Translations under genes and position numbers: made by a program
Notes under the pieces: model-generated
Database searches by the model: none
Seen by the model: the letters and a program-made list of their open reading frames with translations, nothing else
Told to the model about the DNA's origin: nothing
Shown: positions 1 through 5,720 of the stretch, piece by piece
Layout: each line of letters starts with the position of its first letter
Numbering within the stretch: the stretch's first letter is position 1
NCBI GenBank assembly: GCA_900546995.1
Contig: URFF01000026.1
Location: forward strand, 1 to 21,655
Origin: an uncultured Sutterella sp.
GTDB lineage: Bacteria > Pseudomonadota > Gammaproteobacteria > Burkholderiales > Burkholderiaceae_F
Length of the DNA stretch: 21,655 bases
Direction of reading: 5' to 3'

Positions 1-55
1 ACCGCTGGTCTTTGTCGGGCTGGAGTTCAAAACGAAAGCTACAGGTAATTTGCAT
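1..55 (-). CDS. N-terminal fragment of a probable TnpB/OrfB-type transposase, cut by window edge
   Basis: An ATG at 55-53 opens a frame that stays open to the window edge and reads MQITCSFRFELQPDKDQR. The pattern of an aromatic-Arg-aromatic core followed by a Pro and a Gln about seven residues later resembles the start of the helix-turn-helix region of IS200/IS605 OrfB (TnpB) proteins, RNA-guided nucleases of transposon origin. Only 18 residues are visible, so neither the RuvC nor the zinc-finger part can be checked. No Shine-Dalgarno sequence precedes the ATG; a palindrome sits directly upstream instead. A chance frame or a different protein is possible. Confidence 0.4.
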   Translation of the reverse strand, partial: MQITCSFRFELQPDKDQR

Positions 56-56
56 G

Positions 57-80
57 GTGTAATACTATATCATATTACAC
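57..80. repeat. Perfect 8-bp palindrome next to the transposase-like start
   Basis: GTGTAATA at 57-64 is the exact reverse complement of TATTACAC at 73-80, with an AT-rich 8-base spacer. It lies two bases upstream of the ATG of the transposase-like frame. It could be the subterminal hairpin of an IS200/IS605-type left end, or an operator or translation-control hairpin for that gene. The sequence alone does not decide. Confidence 0.6.
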
Positions 81-91
81 TTCATTTTTAG

Positions 92-123
92 ATGTATTCG
101 GTTTCTTATGTATTCGGTTTCTT
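92..123. repeat. Two exact tandem copies of a 16-bp unit
   Basis: The unit ATGTATTCGGTTTCTT occurs at 92-107 and again at 108-123 without any mismatch, and the next two bases (AT) begin a third copy. It sits between the potE terminator and the transposase-like start. It may be a recent slippage duplication, an element boundary duplication or a binding site. Confidence 0.85.
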
Positions 124-161
124 ATATCCCCGCCATTAATGACGAGGTTTTACGAAACCTT

Positions 162-199
162 CGATAAAAATGGGCGGCAGAACATTTTAATCTGCGCCC
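162..199 (-). terminator. Rho-independent terminator of potE
   Basis: On the minus strand, 14 bases after the potE stop, a GC-rich stem forms between 191-199 and 172-181 (GGGCGCAGA against its complement with one bulged base). A T-run follows (complement of 165-170). A second small hairpin, AGGTTT/AAACCT at 145-150 and 155-160, lies just beyond it and has no T-run of its own. Confidence 0.75.
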
Positions 200-213
200 A
201 CCAAGCTTTTTAG

Positions 214-1542
214 TTATTCGTTACCGCGTAGTTTACCCTTCAATTCCAACGATTTTGCCGCGTAACCATATAGCCAAATGCCAGCGAAAGTGGCAAGGGC
301 GCCCCACATCATGGCATTGGGTCCGCAGGCGTAAAGCGAATATAAGGAATAGGCCGAGGCAAACGAGGCGATAACCGTTGTACGCCTAACGATGGACGCA
401 TCAACCGGTTCACGATGCAAAATCACATTGACGGCTGCAAAGGCAAGTAAATAAGGCACTAAATTCGTCACCACAGCCAGATCTTTCAGGATATAGAACT
501 GCTGCTCCAACCTTGGATCGATCGTCAATAGCGCAGCTAACGACTGCAACATCAAAATAATCACGATCCCTAAAATGGGTACATTTAATCGACTAACCTT
601 TGCAAATATTTTAGGGAAGTAGCCTTCTCGGGCAGAAACTCGGAATACTTCTGCAATCGTAAACTGCCAACTTGTTAAACAACCCGCGCAAGCCAAAGCC
701 ATAATAGCCATCACCAACTTGCCGATTTCAGGCGAAAACATGCTGGCAAAAACCAAGCCAAATGGCGCCGTTGAACGGGATAGCACCGCATTATCGACAA
801 TACCGAAACTGATGTTATTGGCTAGAATATAAACAGCACCAGCGCCGATAGTCGCCAAAACCATCGCTCGAGGAACTGATTTTTCTGGATTTTCCACCGC
901 CTCGGAATTAGCGCAAGCAGTCTCTAACCCTAAGAACCCCCAAAGCGTCATGGAAATAGCAGCGGATAAACCTTCAAAAGGCGTCAAATTTTGAGGATTC
1001 CAAGCCTCAACGTATCGATCAAATGAGAACCAGTGCCAACCGATAACCGTAAGGATCAAGATTGGGATCAAAATCCCATAATTGGAAAAATGTGACAATT
1101 GCCCAATAAAACGAGCACCTCCGATATTGGGTAAGCTACAGAGCCAAATCACAAAAATACTTGCTAAACCCATTTCCAAAGGCGTGAGATTCCACTCAAA
1201 CAAAACCATCACATAGCCGACAATGGAAATGGCAATGGTCAAGTTGGCGATAATCAACGAGATACCATAACTGAAATTGGCAATAAAACTTCCCGATTTA
1301 CCAAAGGCATAAGAAGCATAGCCGCCAAGACCTCCACTTTTGCGACTAAACATTCCACACTTTGCAAACGTATAAGCAATCGCTGTTGCTCCACTGATTG
1401 TCACTAGCCAAGCAAGAATGGATTGAGTGCCCACTTCGGCAAGCTTCGTAGGCATCAAAATAATAGAAGAGCCCAACATATTGAGCATCACTGCCATCGT
1501 TAATTGAAGGCAGGTCATCTTGGGTTTTTCTACAGTCACCAT
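214..1542 (-). CDS. potE: Putrescine:ornithine antiporter PotE (APC family)
   Basis: This inner-membrane carrier of 442 residues belongs to the basic amino acid/polyamine antiporter group. It would exchange putrescine for ornithine or take up putrescine with protons. Resemblance to E. coli PotE (439 residues) runs end to end, starting at the N-terminal PTKLAEVGT and KCGMFSRKSGG stretches. Residues reported as important for PotE transport fall at the same numbers: Cys62, Trp201, Glu207, Trp292 and Tyr425. About twelve hydrophobic segments are visible. The ATG at 1542 has a weak GGA-rich ribosome site. In enterobacteria potE follows speF (inducible ornithine decarboxylase); here no decarboxylase is adjacent and the gene stands between its own terminator and that of dcuA. 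Codon use is ordinary, unlike dcuA and aspA next door. CadB-like cadaverine/lysine exchange is the main alternative, but the conserved positions favour PotE. Confidence 0.88.
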   Translation of the reverse strand: MVTVEKPKMTCLQLTMAVMLNMLGSSIILMPTKLAEVGTQSILAWLVTISGATAIAYTFAKCGMFSRKSGGLGGYASYAFGKSGSFIANFSYGISLIIANLTIAISIVGYVMVLFEWNLTPLEMGLASIFVIWLCSLPNIGGARFIGQLSHFSNYGILIPILILTVIGWHWFSFDRYVEAWNPQNLTPFEGLSAAISMTLWGFLGLETACANSEAVENPEKSVPRAMVLATIGAGAVYILANNISFGIVDNAVLSRSTAPFGLVFASMFSPEIGKLVMAIMALACAGCLTSWQFTIAEVFRVSAREGYFPKIFAKVSRLNVPILGIVIILMLQSLAALLTIDPRLEQQFYILKDLAVVTNLVPYLLAFAAVNVILHREPVDASIVRRTTVIASFASAYSLYSLYACGPNAMMWGALATFAGIWLYGYAAKSLELKGKLRGNE

Positions 1543-1580
1543 ATATCTCTAATCCGTCTACGGAATGTTTTACAGTTCTC

Positions 1581-1610
1581 AAAACTTAGGATAAGCCTAA
1601 GCGAAGTTTT
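1581..1610 (-). promoter_or_regulatory. Hairpin with short T-run in the potE leader
   Basis: CTTAGG (1585-1590) and CCTAAG (1596-1601) pair around a five-base loop, and flanking AAAAC/GTTTT can extend the stem across a small bulge. Read on the minus strand, CCTAAG is followed by TTTTG, so the element resembles a weak intrinsic terminator about 40 bases upstream of the potE ATG. It could attenuate or simply structure the leader. No leader peptide is evident. Confidence 0.35.
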
Positions 1611-1639
1611 CGGGTTAAAGAAAACAAAGTTGTATCACT

Positions 1640-1678
1640 AAAAAGAAATACCCGGTAAAAGTGACTTTACCGAGTATT
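1640..1678 (-). terminator. Terminator of dcuA (possibly bidirectional)
   Basis: The arms 1647-1659 and 1666-1678 pair with one mismatch around a six-base loop (ATACCCGGTAAA against ATACTCGGTAAA). On the minus strand the stem is followed by TCTTTTT (complement of 1640-1646). The plus strand also has a T-run soon after (1683-1688). It lies about 100 bases after the dcuA stop. Confidence 0.7.
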
Positions 1679-1693
1679 CCAATTTTTAGCTAT

Positions 1694-1756
1694 GTTCGAA
1701 AATCGAACTAAGGCATTTGCCTTTCACCTATGGGAGACAGCGACATCATGTCCCAT
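1694..1756 (-). repeat. Three further inverted repeats in the dcuA 3' region
   Basis: Between the dcuA stop and its terminator are GTTCGA/TCGAAC (1694-1699, 1703-1708), AAGGC/GCCTT (1710-1714, 1719-1723) and ATGGGA/TCCCAT (1730-1735, 1751-1756). None has its own T-run on the minus strand. Together with the terminator they would give the dcuA mRNA a heavily folded 3' end, which may protect it from exonucleases; that role is inference. Confidence 0.55.
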
Positions 1757-1776
1757 CCCCCATGGCACTATCTTAA

Positions 1777-3111
1777 TTAGAAGACAGCGCAAGCGGCGAA
1801 ACCGAAGACAACGGAGAAGACAATTGCCAACACGCCCGGGATGAAGAACGCGTGGTTAAACACGAACTTACCGATACGAGTCGTACCCGTGTCGTCCATC
1901 TGAACAGCACCCAACAACGTCGGGTACGTCGGGAGAACGAACAAGGCGCTCACAGCAGCGAACGTAGCGACCAACATGTAGGAGTCGCCCGGGTTAGCAG
2001 CCGTAATACCCAAAGCGGTAACCACTGCCGGGGTAATAGCCTTAGCCGTAGCAGCTTGGCTATACAACAACATAGCAGCGAAGAAGAAGATCACAGCCAA
2101 CAAAGCCGGATATTGAGCAACCGTCGTGGACGAGAATTCCGTGATTTCCTTCGTGTGGCCAGCAACGAACGTGTTACCGAGCCAAGCAACACCGAGCACG
2201 CAGACGCAAGCAACCATACCGCTCTTGAAGACGGAGCAGGAAGCGATATCGCCCACTTCGATCTTGCACATAACCGTGATCAACGTACCAACAGAAAGCA
2301 TCAAGCCCATGATGGCAGCGTCGCGGCCGACAACAACGTGTTCGATCAAGCCAACAGCCGGAGAAATGGCGGAGGCATAGAGAACCACGAAGATAACGCC
2401 GATCAAGAAGATCCAAACGGAGGTCTTAGCATACGGCTTCAATTGTTTGTTTTGAACGCCTTGCGGAGCCTTAACCAAACCCTTGGCCAAACGATCCTTG
2501 TAGACCGGGTCAGAGTTCAAGTCCATGTTTTGGATCAAGGTCATGATGAAGGCGGTGACCATGCAGCCAGCGAACGTCGTCACAATCCAGATACCGAGCA
2601 AGGCCGGATAGCTCCAACCGAACGGTTCCAAAACACCCGTCATGTAAATCACGGCTGCGGAAACCGGAGAAGCCGTAATAGCGATTTGGGAAGAAACCAC
2701 GGCGATGGACAACGGGCAAACAGGCTTAATGTTTTGTTCCTTAGCCACTTCAACGATCACAGGGATCATGGAGAAAGCGGTGTGGCCCGTACCAGCGAAG
2801 ATCGTCAACACATAGGTCACGATCGGAGCCAAGTAGTTGATGTACTTCGGATTGCTGCGCAAAATGTGTTCAGCAATTTGAACCAAGTAGTCAAGACCGC
2901 CAGCCAACTGCATAGCAGAAATAGCAGCGATCACGGACATGATGATCAAAATCACGTCCCAGGGAATGGCACCCGGGGTCATGCCGCAAAGCAAGCCCAA
3001 CACGAGCACGCCGATACCACCGGCGTAGCCGATGCCAATGCCGCCCAAACGCACACCAAAGAAGATGGCGCCCAAGAGGACAATAATTTGAAGAATTAAC
3101 ATGAAATCCAT
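1777..3111 (-). CDS. dcuA: Anaerobic C4-dicarboxylate antiporter DcuA
   Basis: This inner-membrane carrier (444 residues from the chosen start; E. coli DcuA has 433) exchanges fumarate or aspartate for succinate. Family hallmarks include VIAAISAMQLAGGLDYLV, the RSNPKYI stretch, IFAGTGHTAFS, SSQIAITASPVSAAVIYM and the C-terminal MDDTGTTRIGKFVFNH, all matching DcuA better than DcuB. Ten or more hydrophobic segments are visible. An upstream in-frame ATG at 3126 exists, but a run of seven G (complement of 3118-3124) stands six bases before the ATG at 3111 and serves as ribosome site, and the later start matches the family N-terminus. It follows aspA on the same strand, as in enterobacteria. Codon use is strongly restricted (Lys mostly AAG, Gln mostly CAA), pointing to high expression. 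Confidence 0.95.
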   Translation of the reverse strand: MDFMLILQIIVLLGAIFFGVRLGGIGIGYAGGIGVLVLGLLCGMTPGAIPWDVILIIMSVIAAISAMQLAGGLDYLVQIAEHILRSNPKYINYLAPIVTYVLTIFAGTGHTAFSMIPVIVEVAKEQNIKPVCPLSIAVVSSQIAITASPVSAAVIYMTGVLEPFGWSYPALLGIWIVTTFAGCMVTAFIMTLIQNMDLNSDPVYKDRLAKGLVKAPQGVQNKQLKPYAKTSVWIFLIGVIFVVLYASAISPAVGLIEHVVVGRDAAIMGLMLSVGTLITVMCKIEVGDIASCSVFKSGMVACVCVLGVAWLGNTFVAGHTKEITEFSSTTVAQYPALLAVIFFFAAMLLYSQAATAKAITPAVVTALGITAANPGDSYMLVATFAAVSALFVLPTYPTLLGAVQMDDTGTTRIGKFVFNHAFFIPGVLAIVFSVVFGFAACAVF

Positions 3112-3166
3112 ATTGCACCCCCCCATTGCTGGAGTAGTATTTTTTGGTTTTTATATGTTGAGTCTC

Positions 3167-3186
3167 TAGCCGCCCGAAGACGGCTA
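3167..3186 (-). promoter_or_regulatory. cUUCGg-capped hairpin in the aspA-dcuA gap
   Basis: On the minus strand TAGCCG and CGGCTA pair, extended by a U-G and a C-G pair that close a TTCG loop, giving a very stable eight-pair hairpin. It directly follows the T-run of the probable aspA terminator and precedes dcuA by about 55 bases. It has no T-run after it. It may stabilise the 5' end of a processed or separate dcuA transcript (inference). Confidence 0.55.
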
Positions 3187-3243
3187 AAAACTCGGATCGA
3201 CAGTCTCACACCGACCCCGAAAGGCAGATGTTCGACTGTCGAT
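3186..3243 (-). terminator. Long-loop inverted repeat and T-run after aspA (probable partial terminator)
   Basis: ATCGACAGTC (3196-3205) and GACTGTCGAT (3234-3243) are perfect 10-bp complements with a 28-base loop. On the minus strand the stem is followed by CCGAG and then TTTTT (complement of 3186-3190). The long loop makes it a likely leaky terminator between aspA and dcuA rather than a strong stop. Confidence 0.5.
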
Positions 3244-3297
3244 ACTATACCCCGCATTCATCGAAATAAATACGAGGTTTTCCCTAGGTAAGAAAAA

Positions 3298-4698
3298 TTA
3301 CATTTCGAACTTCGGGGCGATCAAGTTTTGCAAATTGAAAACGTGATCCCATTCTTCTTGCGTCATCAACTTACGTTCTTCAACGATCAATTGATGCAAG
3401 GTCTTACCGGTGTGGTAACCTTCGTGAGCAATTTCAGAGCAGGTCTTGTAACCGAAGTGCGGCTTCAAGATCGTGATGATGCCCAAAGAACCCATAACGA
3501 GGTCCTTGCAGTGTTCTTCATTGGCGGTGATACCGTCAATGCACTTCGTGCGCATACCGTTCATGGCGTTCGTCATGACCTTCATGCCGAAGAACAAAGC
3601 CCAGGTGATCGGCGGTTCCATCACGTTCAATTCAAGTTGACCAGCAGAAGAGGCCAACATGACCGTGGTATCCAAGCCGATAGCGATGAAGCTGGCTTGG
3701 TTCATAGCTTCCAATTCAACCGGATTGACCTTACCCGGCATGATGGAAGAACCCGGTTGCATTTGCGGGAGGTTCACTTCAGCCAAACCGCAGCGAGGAC
3801 CAGAAGCCAAGAGACGCAAGTCGTTGCAGACCTTCGTCAACTTGATGGCCAAGCTCTTCATAGCGCTGGACAATGCGACATAAGAGCCGCAGTCAGACGT
3901 AGCAGCAATCAAGTCGTCGCTGTTCTTGAGCGGGAGACCCGTCAATTCAGCCAAGTACTTGGAGGCCAAGGCCGGATAATCCGGGTGAGCCGTCACAGTC
4001 GTACCAATAGCGGTAGCGCCGAGGTTGATCGTGCAGAGGTGAGCTTGAGCTTCTTTGATCGTACGAACTTCGTCTTCGATCGTGTGGCCCCAACCATGGA
4101 ATTCTTGACCCAAGGTCATCGGCACAGCGTCTTGCAAGTGCGTACGGCCCATCTTCAACACGCTCTTGAACTCATCAGCCTTCTTGTAGAAGGAAGCGAC
4201 GAGGTCTTCAACAGCCTTCAACATCACGTTGCTGCGGAGCAACAAACCGACGTGGAAAGCGGTCGGGTACGTGTCGTTCGTGGATTGACCAAAGTTAGCG
4301 TGGTCGTTCGGAGAAACCAAGTTGTAGTCACCCTTCTTGGAACCCAACTTTTCAGCGGCCAAGTTGCAGATGACTTCGTTGCAGTTCATGTTCGTGGACG
4401 TACCGGCACCACCTTGGACCCAGTCGGTCACGAATTGATCATGATACTTGCCAGCGATCAATTGGTCGCAAGCCCAGATCAAAGCGTCAGCGACGTTAGC
4501 AGGAATCGTGCCGAGTTCCTTGTTGGCCATGGCAGCAGCCTTCTTCACATAGGCAAAGCCGATGATGAAGAACGGTTCTTGAGCCATAGACATTTCTGTC
4601 ACATGGAAGTTTTCCTTGCCACGGAGCGTTTGAACACCATAGTAGCAATCATCAGGAATTTCCTTGCCGCCAAGGAAGTCATATTCAATACGAGACAT
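3298..4698 (-). CDS. aspA: Aspartate ammonia-lyase AspA
   Basis: This cytoplasmic enzyme of the fumarase/aspartase superfamily reversibly splits L-aspartate into fumarate and ammonia. It has 466 residues, close to the usual 470-480. Visible marks are the N-terminal SRIEYDFLGGKEIPDD, the GGAGTSTNMNCNEVICN block near residue 97, the SxNDTYPTA block near 139, and the superfamily signature GSSIMPGKVNP at 316-326 with the catalytic Ser at 318. The ATG at 4698 is preceded by GAGGAG (complement within 4708-4714). The next gene downstream on the same strand is dcuA, so aspartate import, deamination and succinate export are encoded together. The fumarate reductase genes lie upstream on the same strand, 201 bases away. 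Codon use is very restricted (AAG for Lys, CAA for Gln, few Leu TTA), as expected for an abundant enzyme. Confidence 0.97.
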   Translation of the reverse strand: MSRIEYDFLGGKEIPDDCYYGVQTLRGKENFHVTEMSMAQEPFFIIGFAYVKKAAAMANKELGTIPANVADALIWACDQLIAGKYHDQFVTDWVQGGAGTSTNMNCNEVICNLAAEKLGSKKGDYNLVSPNDHANFGQSTNDTYPTAFHVGLLLRSNVMLKAVEDLVASFYKKADEFKSVLKMGRTHLQDAVPMTLGQEFHGWGHTIEDEVRTIKEAQAHLCTINLGATAIGTTVTAHPDYPALASKYLAELTGLPLKNSDDLIAATSDCGSYVALSSAMKSLAIKLTKVCNDLRLLASGPRCGLAEVNLPQMQPGSSIMPGKVNPVELEAMNQASFIAIGLDTTVMLASSAGQLELNVMEPPITWALFFGMKVMTNAMNGMRTKCIDGITANEEHCKDLVMGSLGIITILKPHFGYKTCSEIAHEGYHTGKTLHQLIVEERKLMTQEEWDHVFNLQNLIAPKFEM

Positions 4699-4779
4699 GT
4701 TTAATTTGCTCCTCGATTATTTAAATTAAGGAAGGCGTCATTTCAGGCGTCTCCGTTTGTAAACTGCGCACCGTTCAAC

Positions 4780-4799
4780 CGGCGTCCAGGCAGACGCCG
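4780..4799. repeat. GC-rich inverted repeat upstream of aspA
   Basis: CGGCGTC (4780-4786) and GACGCCG (4793-4799) pair perfectly around a six-base loop. The core GGCGTC is repeated directly at 4735-4740 and 4746-4751, closer to aspA. No T-run follows on either strand, so a regulator site or mRNA structure is likelier than a terminator. No confident -35/-10 pair for aspA could be assigned in this gap. Confidence 0.45.
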
Positions 4800-4826
4800 T
4801 CGGTCCGTTGAAAAATACGCAGGGTT

Positions 4827-4873
4827 TCAAAACCTTCCGGCCCCACCGGTTCTCATTCGAGAATAAGAACCGG
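4827..4873 (-). terminator. Weak terminator-like hairpin after frdB
   Basis: CCGGTTCT (4846-4853) and AGAACCGG (4866-4873) pair perfectly with a 12-base loop. It begins 26 bases after the frdB stop on the minus strand. The only T-rich stretch (TTTTG, complement near 4827-4831) is some 15 bases further on, so termination would be inefficient and read-through into aspA is possible. Confidence 0.4.
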
Positions 4874-4899
4874 CGAGATCTTCCGATTTTGAGAAATCT

Positions 4900-5706
4900 T
4901 TACTTCACGACCTTGATGGGGATTGCCTTCTTCGGGGTCGGCAAAACCTTATCGTAGCCGCGAATGCCTTGTTCAGCCATCTTACGACGCACGAAAGCGA
5001 TTTGGGTCTTCAACGGCAATTGTTTCGGGCAGAAGTCGTGGCAAGCCAACAAAGACATGCAACCGAACACACCGCTATCGTCACCGATCACTTCGTAGTA
5101 GTCAGCGTCGTTACGCTTATCGCGCGGGTCCAAACGGAAGCGAGCGATCTTGTTAATGGCAACGCCACCGGCAAAGTCAGGACGCATACGGACCGTACCG
5201 CAACCGGCGATACAGCAGCCGCATTCCACGCAACGGTCCAAGATCAAAATATCTTCGGCCAATTGCGGATCCATCGGTTCTTCTTTGCGGCAAACGTCAA
5301 CTTCTTGTTCCTTCATGTGAACCCACGTTTCCATGCGTTCACTCATGTTACGCATCCACTTACCGGTGTTGACGGACAAGTCGCCGATCAATTCGAAGGC
5401 CGGCAACGGAGCCAACGTGAATTCCGTCGGCAAGTCACGGGTCAACGTACGGCAAGCCAAACCCGGCTTACCATTGATCATCATGGCGCAAGAACCGCAA
5501 ATACCGGCACGACACACGAAGTCAAATTGTAAGGAAGGATCTTGCGTATCGCGCAATTCGTTCAACGCGATGAACAAGGTCATGGAATCGGATTCTTCCA
5601 ATTCAAACGTCTGCATGTGAGGCACGCTAGCCGGATCAGCCGGGTTGTAACGCAAAATGCTGATCTTGAGCAGACGATGTTGCTTTTGGGTTTTGTTTTC
5701 ACTCAT
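4900..5706 (-). CDS. frdB: Fumarate reductase iron-sulfur subunit FrdB (Wolinella type)
   Basis: The iron-sulfur subunit (268 residues) passes electrons from the quinol site to FrdA. The 2Fe-2S cysteines are C65, C70, C73 and C85 in CRAGICGSC and LACRTL. The second domain has CVECGCCIAGC (C159, C162, C165, C169) and CMSLLACHDFCP (C216, C222, C226), which supply ligands for the 4Fe-4S and 3Fe-4S clusters. The order and wording (SMTLFIALNELRDT, IGDDSGVFGCMSLLACHD) closely match epsilonproteobacterial FrdB rather than the E. coli enzyme. The C-terminus is about 20 residues longer than the Wolinella protein as I recall it and ends in a basic tail. The start codon lies 14 bases after the frdA stop, and TAAGGAG merges that stop with the ribosome site, so the two are co-translated. 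No membrane subunit gene follows. Confidence 0.95.
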   Translation of the reverse strand: MSENKTQKQHRLLKISILRYNPADPASVPHMQTFELEESDSMTLFIALNELRDTQDPSLQFDFVCRAGICGSCAMMINGKPGLACRTLTRDLPTEFTLAPLPAFELIGDLSVNTGKWMRNMSERMETWVHMKEQEVDVCRKEEPMDPQLAEDILILDRCVECGCCIAGCGTVRMRPDFAGGVAINKIARFRLDPRDKRNDADYYEVIGDDSGVFGCMSLLACHDFCPKQLPLKTQIAFVRRKMAEQGIRGYDKVLPTPKKAIPIKVVK

Positions 5707-5720
5707 TTTTCGTCGGCTCC

